This document shows positions 7,513-14,800 of a DNA stretch of 17,669 nt, piece by piece. The DNA comes from Pseudomonadota bacterium (GTDB lineage: Bacteria; Pseudomonadota; Alphaproteobacteria; Sphingomonadales; Sphingomonadaceae): the NCBI GenBank assembly GCA_030271565.1, contig JARXKR010000028.1:1-17669 (forward strand), in the 5' to 3' direction. The notes beneath the pieces are model-generated. The model was given only the letters and a program-made list of their open reading frames with translations. It had not been told where the DNA came from and did no database searches. The translations under genes were made by a program, and so were the position numbers. Within the stretch, counting starts at the first letter, position 1. Each line of letters opens with the position of its first letter.

Positions 7513-7528
7513 GCTTCAGCGCTGAAGC
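7513..7528. repeat. 16-base perfect palindrome at the ntrC 3' end
   Basis: GCTTCAGCGCTGAAGC is self-complementary and contains the ntrC stop codon. In mRNA it could form a six-base-pair stem with a GCGC loop at the start of the ntrC-ntrY spacer. No U-run follows in the direction of transcription, so it is not a standard terminator. It might stabilise the 3' end of a processed ntrC message or tune readthrough into ntrY, but part of it is coding constraint. Confidence 0.35.
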
Positions 7529-8919
7529 AGCAGCGGATCTATCGCCAATTCGGTCAAGCGCTTGCGCAAGGTGTTGCGGTTGATCCCGAGATGCTGCGCC
7601 GCGCGTAGCTGGTTACCCCCGGTCTGGCGCAGCACCGCCTCGAACAGCGGGCGCTCGAATGCCGCCAGTGCGGCGTCATAGACCGCGCCAGGGGCAAGCG
7701 GATGATCGCGCAGCCACGAGCCGACAGCGCTTTCAAGCGTACCCCCCTCAACCGGCGCAGGATCGTCGAGCGCGGTCCCGAGCAAGGGTTCGATTGCTGC
7801 CGCTCCAATCCGATCCTCGCGCGCGAACAGGGCCAGGCGGAAAATGAAATTGCGCAGCTCGCGGACGTTACCGCGCCACGGCTGGTTCGAGAGCAGCGTT
7901 ACGGCCTCGTCACTCAACTGGCGGCGGGGCAAACCTTCGGCGGCGGCGAGCTGGAGGAAATGGCGGGCCAGCGCCGGGACGTCATCGGGCCGCTCGCGCA
8001 GCGGCGGCAGCGTGATCGGAACCACGTTGAGCCGGTAATAGAGGTCCTCGCGGAACGCCCCCGCTGCGATCAGCGGGGCAAGATCGCGGTTGGTCGCGGC
8101 GACGATGCGGACATCGACCGCGATCTCCTCGCGCCCGCCGACCCGGCGGATCTGGCCCGATTGCAGCGCGCGCAGCAGCCGGGTCTGCGCATCGATCGGC
8201 ATGTCGCCGATTTCATCGAGAAACAGCGTGCCGCCCTGGGCCTGTTCGAACTTGCCCTGATGCCGCGCAACCGCGCCGGTAAACGCGCCCTTTTCGTGAC
8301 CGAACAGCTCGCTTTCGATCAGCTCGGCGGGGATTGCTGCGGTGTTGACTGCAACGAACGGGCCGGCTTTGCGCTGGCCAAGCTGGTGGATCGCCTCGGC
8401 GACCAATTCCTTGCCGGTGCCGCTTTCACCCAGCACCAGCACGGTCAGATCGTTGCGCAGCACGCGGGTGATCATCCGGTAGACCGCCTGCATCGGCGCG
8501 GAGCGGCCGACCAAAGGCAGCCCGGCGGGAGGCGCTTCGGCGGCATCATCCTCGCGCGCAGCGGCATTGCCCACCGCCGCGCGGACGGTGCCAACCAGTT
8601 CGTCGAGATCGAACGGCTTGGGGAAATATTCGAACGCCCCGGTGTCGCTGGCGCGGACCGCAGTATCGAGCGTGTTCTGGGCCGACAGGACGATGATCGG
8701 CATGTCGGGCGCGGCTTGGCGGACTGCGCCAAGCGTCTCGAGCCCGTCGCCATCGGTCAGCATCACATCGGTGACCAAGGCCGAATAGCGGTTCGCCGCG
8801 AGCAGCCGGTCGCGCTCGGCGATCGAATCGCAGCAGGTGACTTTGAACCCTTCGGCCTCAAGCGCGGCGGTGATCACCAATGCGATCGAGGCATCGTCTT
8901 CGACCAGCAAAACGCTCAT
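7516..8919 (-). CDS. ntrC: Nitrogen regulation response regulator NtrC
   Basis: NtrC activates sigma54-dependent nitrogen-assimilation promoters when phosphorylated by NtrB. The 467-residue protein has a receiver with Asp8/Asp9, phospho-acceptor Asp51 and Lys101. Its AAA+ domain contains Walker A GESGTGKE (164-171), an intact GAFTGA loop (211-216) and Walker B GGTLFLDE (229-236). A Fis-type helix-turn-helix occupies the C-terminus (GNQLRAAQHLGINRNTLRKR). All features needed for sigma54 activation are present, in contrast to the neighbouring NtrX. The ATG at 8919 overlaps the ntrB stop as ATGA, so kinase and regulator are translationally coupled. The ntrC stop lies within a 16-base palindrome. 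Confidence 0.96.
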   Translation of the reverse strand: MSVLLVEDDASIALVITAALEAEGFKVTCCDSIAERDRLLAANRYSALVTDVMLTDGDGLETLGAVRQAAPDMPIIVLSAQNTLDTAVRASDTGAFEYFPKPFDLDELVGTVRAAVGNAAAREDDAAEAPPAGLPLVGRSAPMQAVYRMITRVLRNDLTVLVLGESGTGKELVAEAIHQLGQRKAGPFVAVNTAAIPAELIESELFGHEKGAFTGAVARHQGKFEQAQGGTLFLDEIGDMPIDAQTRLLRALQSGQIRRVGGREEIAVDVRIVAATNRDLAPLIAAGAFREDLYYRLNVVPITLPPLRERPDDVPALARHFLQLAAAEGLPRRQLSDEAVTLLSNQPWRGNVRELRNFIFRLALFAREDRIGAAAIEPLLGTALDDPAPVEGGTLESAVGSWLRDHPLAPGAVYDAALAAFERPLFEAVLRQTGGNQLRAAQHLGINRNTLRKRLTELAIDPLLLQR

Positions 8920-10001
8920 GCCGCAGCCTCACGCAAATCGCGGCGGCGTTCGTCGGCGATCGGGAGGTGCACGCGAAAATGCGTCCATCCGGTAAAATCG
9001 TCGCGGTCGTAAGTGACCCGCCCGTTCATGTCCCCGACGAGGCGGCGGACGAGCGCCAGCCCCAGCCCCTGCCCGCTCCTTTTCGAGGAGACGAACGGCT
9101 CGAAAATGTGATCGCGCAGCGCGGCGTCGATCCCCGGACCGTTGTCACTGACCCTGAGTTCGATCGGCAAGCGGACCGCGCTGCCATCCGAAGTGCGATG
9201 CAGTTGCAGCCCGCTGGCGAAGCGTGAGCGCACCACGATCCGGGGCTTCGCAGCCTTGGAGGTGGCATCGGCGGCATTGGCGAACAGGTTGATCAGCACC
9301 TGCACAAGCGCGTCGATATTGCCCAGCACTTGCGGCAAGGAAGGATCGAATTCCTCGACGATTACGGGTGACTTGCCGCTCGCTTCCATCACCGCGCTCG
9401 CGCGGCGAACCGCTTCGTGGAGGTTGCACGGCTGCAGATCGGGCACGGTGCGGCTAGAGAGCGATTGCATCTGGTCGATCAGTTTGGCGATGCGGTCGAC
9501 CTCATCGGCGATCAGCGTGGTCAGCGCGCGGTCCTGCCCGTCGAGCTTGCGCGCGATCAGCTGCGCCGCGCCGCGAATGCCGGCGAGCGGGTTCTTGATC
9601 TCGTGCGCCAATACCTCAGGCGCGCGCAGCACGCTGTCTTCGCCGGAAGCCTGGGTCTCACGCATTGCTTCGGCGCCGCGGACGTCATGGAGGGTCAGCA
9701 CCTGCCAGCCCGGCTGGTCGATCACCGGACCGACGGTCACATCGACCCGGCGCGGGCCTTGCCCGGTGATTTGCACGCCGGTGGCGCGGGCCGATAGCTG
9801 CGCGTCGGTCTCGGCTATCCGCGCCGCGAGCAGCGGTTCATCGAACCGCAGGTGTTCACCGATGGCGCGGCCTTGGAGGCGGCGGAAGCTCTGCCCGAGC
9901 AATTGTTCGGCCGCAGGATTGGCCGCTGCCACCGCCTGCCCCGGCCCAAGCAGCAGCACCGCGTGCGACAAGCTGGCCAGCTGGCGCGGTGCGTCGGGCA
10001 T
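8916..10001 (-). CDS. ntrB: Nitrogen regulation sensor histidine kinase NtrB
   Basis: NtrB is the cytoplasmic kinase/phosphatase that sets NtrC phosphorylation in response to PII protein and nitrogen status. The 361-residue protein has no membrane segment. It has an N-terminal PAS domain (about 8-105), HisKA with His133 in VLAHEIKNPLAGIRGAAQL, and a HATPase domain with NLFANAADAT (N box), DNGPGID (G1) and GQGLGLALV (G2). The ATG at 10001 shares one base with the dusB stop (TGATG); a TTG one codon earlier is possible. The 3' end overlaps ntrC by four bases. The dusB(nifR3)-ntrB-ntrC arrangement matches the classical nifR3-ntrBC operon known in Rhodobacter and other alphaproteobacteria. Confidence 0.95.
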   Translation of the reverse strand: MPDAPRQLASLSHAVLLLGPGQAVAAANPAAEQLLGQSFRRLQGRAIGEHLRFDEPLLAARIAETDAQLSARATGVQITGQGPRRVDVTVGPVIDQPGWQVLTLHDVRGAEAMRETQASGEDSVLRAPEVLAHEIKNPLAGIRGAAQLIARKLDGQDRALTTLIADEVDRIAKLIDQMQSLSSRTVPDLQPCNLHEAVRRASAVMEASGKSPVIVEEFDPSLPQVLGNIDALVQVLINLFANAADATSKAAKPRIVVRSRFASGLQLHRTSDGSAVRLPIELRVSDNGPGIDAALRDHIFEPFVSSKRSGQGLGLALVRRLVGDMNGRVTYDRDDFTGWTHFRVHLPIADERRRDLREAAA

Positions 10002-11032
10002 CAAGCGGCCTGACGGCTCAGGAACGGACCGAAGAAGTGGTGCAATTGCCGAATGACTTCAACGGGATCATCGATAAAGTTGACCTGGTTGCGGAACGCC
10101 GCTGAACCCGGCAGACCCTTGGTGTACCAAGCGAGATGCTTGCGCGCCATGTTGACCCCGGTGACGGTGCCGTAAAGCTCGAGCATCGCGTCATAGTGTT
10201 CGAGCACGGTCGCAAACAGGCTGTCGGTATCGGGATCGGGCTGCTGCTCGCCGGTGCGGAGCCAGTGCATCACTTGCGAGAGGAACCACGGGCGGCCATA
10301 GGCGCCGCGCCCGATCATCACCCCGTCGGCACCCGATTGCTCGAGCGCGCGCGCGGCATCCTCGATCGTGCAGATATCGCCGTTGACGATCACCGGGATG
10401 CTCACCGCATCCTTGACCGCGCGAACGAACGCCCAGTCGGCCTCACCGCGGTACATCTGGTTGCGCGTGCGGCCGTGGACCGAGACCATCTTCGCGCCGA
10501 GGTCTTCGGCAATCCGCGCCAGTTCGGGCGCGTTGAGGCTGTCATGGCACCAGCCCATCCGCATCTTGACCGTGACCGGCACATCGACCGCTTCGACCGT
10601 CGCCTTGATCAGCGCGGTGGCGAGCGGCAGGTCGCGCATCAAGGCCGATCCGGCGTCGCCGTTGACCACCTTCTTGACCGGGCAGCCCATATTGATGTCG
10701 ATAATCGCCGCGCCGCGGTCCTGCTGGAGCTTGGCCGCTTCGGCCATCTGCGCCGGCTCGCAGCCGACCAGTTGCATCGAAACGGGCTCTTCGATTGCGT
10801 CCCACTGCGCCTTCTGCAGCGACTGGCGGGTCTCGCGGATCGCGGCCGGACTGGCGATCATCTCGGTGACGTTGAGCCCCGAGCCGAACCGGCGCACCAG
10901 GCGGCGGAACGGCAGATCGGTCACCCCGGTCATCGGGGCGAGGATCACTGGGCAATCGATCCGGACCGGGCCGACATTGATCGGCACCAGCTGCGGCGGG
11001 GCCAAAATGGATAGGGGCGCAAGCGAAGTCAT
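10001..11032 (-). CDS. dusB: tRNA-dihydrouridine synthase DusB (NifR3)
   Basis: The enzyme reduces specific uridines in the tRNA D-loop to dihydrouridine using FMN and NADPH. The 343-residue protein has the TIM-barrel FMN motif APMTGVTD (32-39), catalytic Cys117 in INMGCPVKK, and VHGRTRNQMYRG (about 185-196). It also has the phosphate-binding NGDI and IGRGAYGRPW segments and a C-terminal helical domain. This pattern fits DusB rather than DusA or DusC. It heads the ntr operon; the historical name nifR3 comes from that linkage. The ribosome binding site is weak. A start-stop pair ATGTAG lies directly and in frame before the ATG at 11032. The next gene, ntrB, begins one base inside its stop codon. 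Confidence 0.96.
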   Translation of the reverse strand: MTSLAPLSILAPPQLVPINVGPVRIDCPVILAPMTGVTDLPFRRLVRRFGSGLNVTEMIASPAAIRETRQSLQKAQWDAIEEPVSMQLVGCEPAQMAEAAKLQQDRGAAIIDINMGCPVKKVVNGDAGSALMRDLPLATALIKATVEAVDVPVTVKMRMGWCHDSLNAPELARIAEDLGAKMVSVHGRTRNQMYRGEADWAFVRAVKDAVSIPVIVNGDICTIEDAARALEQSGADGVMIGRGAYGRPWFLSQVMHWLRTGEQQPDPDTDSLFATVLEHYDAMLELYGTVTGVNMARKHLAWYTKGLPGSAAFRNQVNFIDDPVEVIRQLHHFFGPFLSRQAA

Positions 11033-11039
11033 CTACATC

Positions 11040-11056
11040 TGCCTAAAATTTGGGCA
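11040..11056. promoter_or_regulatory. Dyad between divergent dusB and ispDF
   Basis: TGCCTAAAATTTGGGCA is an interrupted dyad: the TGCC/GGCA and AAA/TTT arms pair around a central A, with one mismatched pair. It sits 8 bases before the dusB ATG in the 74-base spacer shared with ispDF. It could be an operator for either gene. I see no convincing promoter elements around it, so the role is a guess. Confidence 0.3.
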
Positions 11057-11106
11057 GCACATAGGGAATTGCTCCCCCGGCGGCAAGCCTATACCGCAAG
11101 GCGGCA

Positions 11107-12273
11107 ATGACCGCCGCCAACCCTGCAACAAGCAATGGCCGCACCGCCGCCGTGATCGTCGCCGCCGGGCAAGGCCTGCGCGCCGGGCAGCCGCTGCCCA
11201 AGCAATTCGCGCTGTGGCGCGGCAAGCCGGTGGTGCGCCATTCGGCCGAGGCACTGGCGGCGGCGGGCGTGTCTCCAATCGTTGTTGCCATTCCGGCGGG
11301 TGCAGACGAAATCGCGGCAGGCGCTTTGCAGGGTGTTCCGGGAGTGCAGTTTGTCACCGGCGGAGCGACCCGGCAAGAATCGGTCCGGATCGCGCTCGAG
11401 GCGTTGGCCAGAGCTGCTCCCGATCGGGTGCTGATCCACGATGCGGCGCGGCCCATGCTTCCGTCATCGGTGATCGAGCGGCTGTCGCAGGCGCTCGACC
11501 AGGCCGAAGCAGCAATCCCGGTACTGCCGGTGGTCGACAGTCTCGCCCATGCGGAGGGAGACACCATGGGCATCCCGGCCCCACGCGAGCAATTGCGCCG
11601 GGTGCAGACACCGCAGGCGTTTCATTTTGCCGCCATTCTCGCGGCGCACCGGGCCTGGTCCGGGCCCGCCAGCGCTGGCGATGACGCGCAGGTCGCGCAG
11701 GCTGCTGGCCTGACCGTAACCTTGGTCGATGGCGATGAATTGCTGCACAAACTGACTTTCGCCGCAGACTTCGCCCCAGTCCTGGCGCCCGTTCGCGTTG
11801 GCAGCGGCTACGATGTCCACCGGCTTGCGGAAGGCGAAGAGCTGTGGCTTTGCGGGGTCAAGATCGACCATCCGCGCGGTTTGGCCGGGCACAGCGACGC
11901 CGATGTCGCGATCCACGCCCTGGTCGATGCGATTCTCGGCGCGATCGGTGCGGGCGATATCGGCAGCCATTTCCCGCCAAATGATGCGCGGTGGCGCGGA
12001 GCGAGTTCTGAGCAGTTCTTGCAACACGCAGTAAAACTCGCGACGGAGGCCGGCTACCGCATCGGCAATGTCGATCTGACGATCGTCTGTGAGGCGCCCA
12101 GGATCGGCCCGCACCGCGAAGCGATGCGCGCGCGGCTGGCCGAACTGCTCGGCACCGAAGTGTCGGCCGTCAGTGTCAAGGCGACCACCACCGAGCGGCT
12201 CGGCTTCACCGGGCGCGGCGAAGGCATTGCCGCACAGGCAATGGCTACACTTCTACTGGTGCAACGGGGCTAG
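11107..12273 (+). CDS. ispDF: Bifunctional IspD/IspF enzyme of the MEP isoprenoid pathway
   Basis: One 388-residue chain joins two enzymes of the non-mevalonate pathway. The N-terminal IspD part (about 11-225) makes CDP-methylerythritol from MEP and CTP. It shows the nucleotide-binding AAVIVAAGQGLRAGQPLPKQ loop, HDAARP (111-116) and TPQAF. The C-terminal IspF part (about 229-388) cyclises the phosphorylated product to MEcPP. It has the zinc ligands Asp236, His238 (GYDVH) and His270, GHSDADV, DIGSHFPPND, and the KATTTERLGFTGRGEGIA signature. Fused IspDF is typical of alphaproteobacteria and epsilonproteobacteria. IspE, which acts between the two steps, is not in the window. AAGGCGG precedes the ATG. 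The gene is divergent from dusB. Confidence 0.97.
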   Translation: MTAANPATSNGRTAAVIVAAGQGLRAGQPLPKQFALWRGKPVVRHSAEALAAAGVSPIVVAIPAGADEIAAGALQGVPGVQFVTGGATRQESVRIALEALARAAPDRVLIHDAARPMLPSSVIERLSQALDQAEAAIPVLPVVDSLAHAEGDTMGIPAPREQLRRVQTPQAFHFAAILAAHRAWSGPASAGDDAQVAQAAGLTVTLVDGDELLHKLTFAADFAPVLAPVRVGSGYDVHRLAEGEELWLCGVKIDHPRGLAGHSDADVAIHALVDAILGAIGAGDIGSHFPPNDARWRGASSEQFLQHAVKLATEAGYRIGNVDLTIVCEAPRIGPHREAMRARLAELLGTEVSAVSVKATTTERLGFTGRGEGIAAQAMATLLLVQRG

Positions 12274-12329
12274 CTTTGCGCTGCCGATCACGGCAATAAT
12301 CATTTCAATGCTTCTGGGAGGAACTGACG

Positions 12330-12857
12330 ATGACTCGTATTGCTTACCGTATCGCCGCCACGCTCGCCTTGGCCGCAACCGGTCAGATGGCGCAAGCCCA
12401 GGCGACCAAGCCATGCATGACCCCGGCCGAACTGCGCGGTATGGTTGCTTACATGCTGCCGTCAGCGATGGGATCGGTGGTCGAGCGGTGCCGACCGGCG
12501 CTCGCCGCTGGTGCGCCGTTGCTGACCCGCGGTCCGCAACTGGTCAGCGAGCTTGAAGCGGGACAAAGCGCTGCTTTCCCGATGGCGCGACGAGCCTTTG
12601 CGAAATTCTCTGACAAAGGCGACCAGAAGACCGCAGCTTTAATGCTCGCTTTGCCCGAGGCATCGCTCAAGCCGATCATTGAGATGGCGCTTTCGCAGGA
12701 GCTGACCTCTTCGATCAAGGTGGCGAACTGCCCCGATATCGACCGCGTATTCCGCACGCTCCAGCCGCTCCCAGCGAGCAACTTCGTGGACTTCTTTACC
12801 GAAGTGATCACCATCGGCGTGCGCGACAACAAGGATATGACGATTTGTCCGAGCTAA
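12330..12857 (+). CDS. Small secreted four-cysteine protein, unknown function
   Basis: The 175-residue product has a typical Sec signal peptide (basic MTRIAYR, hydrophobic core, likely cleavage after AQAQA near residue 25). The mature protein has four cysteines (29, 54, 134 and 173), an even number consistent with two disulfide bonds in the periplasm. No recognised domain or enzymatic motif is visible; the middle is mostly helical and moderately polar. GGAGGA seven bases before the ATG gives a strong ribosome binding site. It follows ispDF by 56 bases and overlaps the start of pncC by 13 bases, so it is probably co-transcribed with pncC. The gene looks real; no function can be assigned. Confidence 0.82.
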   Translation: MTRIAYRIAATLALAATGQMAQAQATKPCMTPAELRGMVAYMLPSAMGSVVERCRPALAAGAPLLTRGPQLVSELEAGQSAAFPMARRAFAKFSDKGDQKTAALMLALPEASLKPIIEMALSQELTSSIKVANCPDIDRVFRTLQPLPASNFVDFFTEVITIGVRDNKDMTICPS

Positions 12858-13354
12858 CCGGTGCGGGCTTGCTGCCTGCTGCTTTGCTTACTCTCGCGGC
12901 GCAGGTGGTGGCGGAAAATCGGGCTGCCGGGCGAACTGTTGCGGTGGCGGAAAGTTGCACCGGCGGGCTGGTGGCGGCCGCATTGACCGAGATCGCTGGG
13001 TCCTCGGCAGTGCTCGATCGCGGGTTCGTGACCTATTCGAACGAATCCAAAATCGAACTGCTGGGCGTCTCGAGCGACATTATCGATGCTTTCGGAGCGG
13101 TCTCGATCGCCTGTGCCTGGGCAATGGCGCAAGGTGCTCTGAAGCGCAGTCACGCCGACGTTACGGTCTCAATCAGCGGAATTGCCGGGCCTGACGGGGG
13201 GACCGACCAGAAGCCGGTCGGCACCGTGGTGTTCGCCCGCGCGCTGCGCAATACCGACGAAGTGCTGGCCGAAGAGCGTTGGTTCGAACCGCTCAGCCGC
13301 GCCGAGGTGCGCTATCAAGCGGCGCTGGTAGCGCTGGAATTGTTGCTGCCATAA
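12845..13354 (+). CDS. pncC: Nicotinamide-nucleotide amidohydrolase PncC (CinA C-terminal family)
   Basis: The 169-residue protein is a stand-alone CinA C-terminal domain. It deamidates nicotinamide mononucleotide to nicotinate mononucleotide in the NAD salvage cycle. The signature AESCTGGLVAAALTEIAGSS carries the catalytic serine (Ser37), followed by FVTYSNESK (Tyr64, Lys69) and GIAGPDGGTDQKPVGTV. The N-terminal CinA nucleotide-hydrolase domain is absent, as in many proteobacteria. The start is TTG at 12845, inside the upstream gene; AAGGA lies eight bases before it, and no in-frame ATG occurs before the catalytic motif. A later TTG at 12869 is possible. The 3' end overlaps the convergent COQ10-like gene by 40 bases. 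Confidence 0.92.
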   Translation: MSELTGAGLLPAALLTLAAQVVAENRAAGRTVAVAESCTGGLVAAALTEIAGSSAVLDRGFVTYSNESKIELLGVSSDIIDAFGAVSIACAWAMAQGALKRSHADVTVSISGIAGPDGGTDQKPVGTVVFARALRNTDEVLAEERWFEPLSRAEVRYQAALVALELLLP

Positions 13355-13773
13355 AGCTGCTCGGCGCGCGTCTCGAACGCAGAGACCATCTTGCGAAACG
13401 CGCGTTCGAAATACTGCCCCGCCAGCGCCTCGAACACCGCGTTGCGGAAGGTAAAGCTGACCGCGAAGTAAACCTCACAACCCTCTGGCATCGGACGGAA
13501 TTTCCAAACGTTATCCAAATCGCGCATTGGTCCGTCGAGGTAATGGACCCTGATTTCGCTGGGGCGGACTTTTTCGACGCGTGAAGTGAATTTCTCGCGC
13601 AAGGCGTTGAACCCGACCAGCAGATCGGCAATCATCTCGGTCTCGCTGTCAGACCGCACCCGGGTACCGACCACCCACGGCAGGAATTCGGCATAGCGCG
13701 CGACGTCCGCGACCAGGTCGAACATCTGTTCGGCGCTGTACGGCATCTGCCGGGTTTCGCTTATCCCCGGCAT
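13315..13773 (-). CDS. COQ10/RatA-like START-domain protein
   Basis: The 152-residue protein belongs to the SRPBCC/START superfamily, in the COQ10 and RatA group. Visible marks are the opening MPYSAEQMFDLVADVARYAEFLPW, the central strands with DLLVGFNALREKFTSRV, LDGPMRDLDNVWKF and the C-terminal helix AVFEALAGQYFERAFRKMVSAFETRA. Mitochondrial COQ10 binds ubiquinone and supports respiration. E. coli RatA was described as a ribosome-association toxin; toxicity should not be assumed here, and no RatB is present. The ATG at 13773 shares one base with the lipA stop (TGATG), so it is translationally coupled to lipA. The pairing is common in alphaproteobacteria. A quinone-binding role is inferred from family. 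Confidence 0.9.
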   Translation of the reverse strand: MPGISETRQMPYSAEQMFDLVADVARYAEFLPWVVGTRVRSDSETEMIADLLVGFNALREKFTSRVEKVRPSEIRVHYLDGPMRDLDNVWKFRPMPEGCEVYFAVSFTFRNAVFEALAGQYFERAFRKMVSAFETRAEQLYGSNNSSATSAA

Positions 13774-14735
13774 CAGGCGCGCTGGGCGGCCTTGCCCATC
13801 TTATTCCGCTCACCCTGAGCCTGTCGAAGGGCGCGCATCGCCCGGAAATCGTCACCGGCGTGATAGCTCGATCGGGTCAACGGACTTGCCGCAACCTGCA
13901 GGAAGCCTTTGGCCCGCGCAATCGAACCATAGGCATCGAACGCCTTTGGGGTGACGAATTCGATTACTTTGGTGTGTTTGGGGGTCGGTTGGAGGTATTG
14001 CCCCATGGTCAGGAAATCGATCCCGGCGGTGCGCATGTCATCCATCACCTGGTGCACTTCGAGCCGCTGTTCGCCCAGCCCGAGCATCACGCCCGATTTG
14101 GTAAAGATCAGCGGGTCGTGCGCCTTGACCTCTTCAAGCAGCCGCAGCGAAGCATAGTAGCGCGCGCCCGGGCGGATCGTCGGATAAAGCCGCGGCACGG
14201 TTTCCAGGTTGTGGTTGTAGACGTCAGGCCCGGCGGCAACGATCGCCTCCACTGCGGGGCGCATTTTGCCACGGAAATCGGGAGTGAGGATTTCGATGGT
14301 AGTCGCGGGCGTATTGCGGCGCAGCGCTTCGATCACCTTGACGAATTGTCCGGCCCCGCCATCGGGCAGATCGTCGCGGTCGACCGAGGTGATCACGATA
14401 TGTGACAGCCCCAGCTTGGCCGCCGCAATCGCCACGTTTTCCGGTTCCAGCAGATCGATCGCGCGCGGCATGCCGGTCTTGACGTTGCAGAAGGCACAGG
14501 CCCGCGTGCAGACATCGCCGAGGATCATCACTGTGGCATGCTTCTTGGTCCAGCACTCACCGATGTTCGGGCAGGCCGCCTCTTCGCACACCGTATTAAG
14601 CCCGAGGTCGCGCATCAGCTGGCGCGTTTCGCCATAACCCTTGCTGGTCGGGGCCTTGACCCGAATCCAATCAGGTTTGCGTTGGCGCTCCGGATTTGAC
14701 TGGGCGAGAAGCGGAGCTGAAGCCAGATCGTTCAT
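13773..14735 (-). CDS. lipA: Lipoyl synthase LipA
   Basis: LipA inserts two sulfur atoms into the octanoyl chain on lipoate-dependent enzymes. The 320-residue protein has the auxiliary iron-sulfur motif CEEAACPNIGEC (Cys50, Cys55, Cys61) and the radical-SAM motif CTRACAFC (Cys76, Cys80, Cys83). It also has the C-terminal RSSYHA (about 288-293) whose serine ligates the auxiliary cluster. The ATG at 14735 gives the expected N-terminus. An earlier in-frame start at 14912 would add 59 residues that look non-coding and overlap the carbonic anhydrase gene. After RSSYHAGDDF the tail RAMRALRQAQGERNKMGKAA is partly encoded by a dispersed-repeat-like sequence. It is divergent from the carbonic anhydrase gene and followed directly by the COQ10-like gene. 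Confidence 0.97.
   Translation of the reverse strand: MNDLASAPLLAQSNPERQRKPDWIRVKAPTSKGYGETRQLMRDLGLNTVCEEAACPNIGECWTKKHATVMILGDVCTRACAFCNVKTGMPRAIDLLEPENVAIAAAKLGLSHIVITSVDRDDLPDGGAGQFVKVIEALRRNTPATTIEILTPDFRGKMRPAVEAIVAAGPDVYNHNLETVPRLYPTIRPGARYYASLRLLEEVKAHDPLIFTKSGVMLGLGEQRLEVHQVMDDMRTAGIDFLTMGQYLQPTPKHTKVIEFVTPKAFDAYGSIARAKGFLQVAASPLTRSSYHAGDDFRAMRALRQAQGERNKMGKAAQRA
13806..13835. repeat. Dispersed REP-like repeat inside the lipA 3' end
   Basis: CTCACCCTGAGCCTGTCGAA with the following GGGC, and its complement reading GCCCTTCGACAGGCTCAGGG, matches a short imperfect palindrome that I know as an abundant dispersed repeat, usually between genes, in sphingomonads and many other bacteria. Here it is in frame in lipA and encodes RALRQAQGER (residues 301-310). 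Only one copy is visible in the window, so its dispersed nature rests on recall and not on a count. Confidence 0.65.
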
Positions 14736-14747
14736 GCCGCCCAGATA

Positions 14748-14759
14748 GTCGCATGCGAC
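14748..14759. promoter_or_regulatory. 12-base palindrome between lipA and carbonic anhydrase
   Basis: GTCGCATGCGAC is a perfect palindrome 12 bases before the lipA ATG, within the 65-base divergent spacer. It could be an operator site shared by both genes. No clear promoter boxes surround it, and a palindrome of this length can occur by chance. Confidence 0.3.
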
Positions 14760-14800
14760 AAGGGTTGCCAGCCGGAAAATGCAACGGCACAAGCCGCACC

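Noticed and set aside
7702..9012. Long plus-strand open frame opposite ntrC (about 436 codons)
   Set aside because: Mirror of the NtrC codon pattern; low-complexity translation without recognisable motifs.
13315..13773. RatA toxin of a RatAB toxin-antitoxin pair
   Set aside because: The START-domain gene is coupled to lipA and no RatB partner is present; a COQ10-like quinone-binding role is the more likely reading.
14696..14800. Extended carbonic anhydrase start at 14696
   Set aside because: It would overlap the lipA 5' end and adds a sequence with no family resemblance; the ATG at 14801 fits the family.
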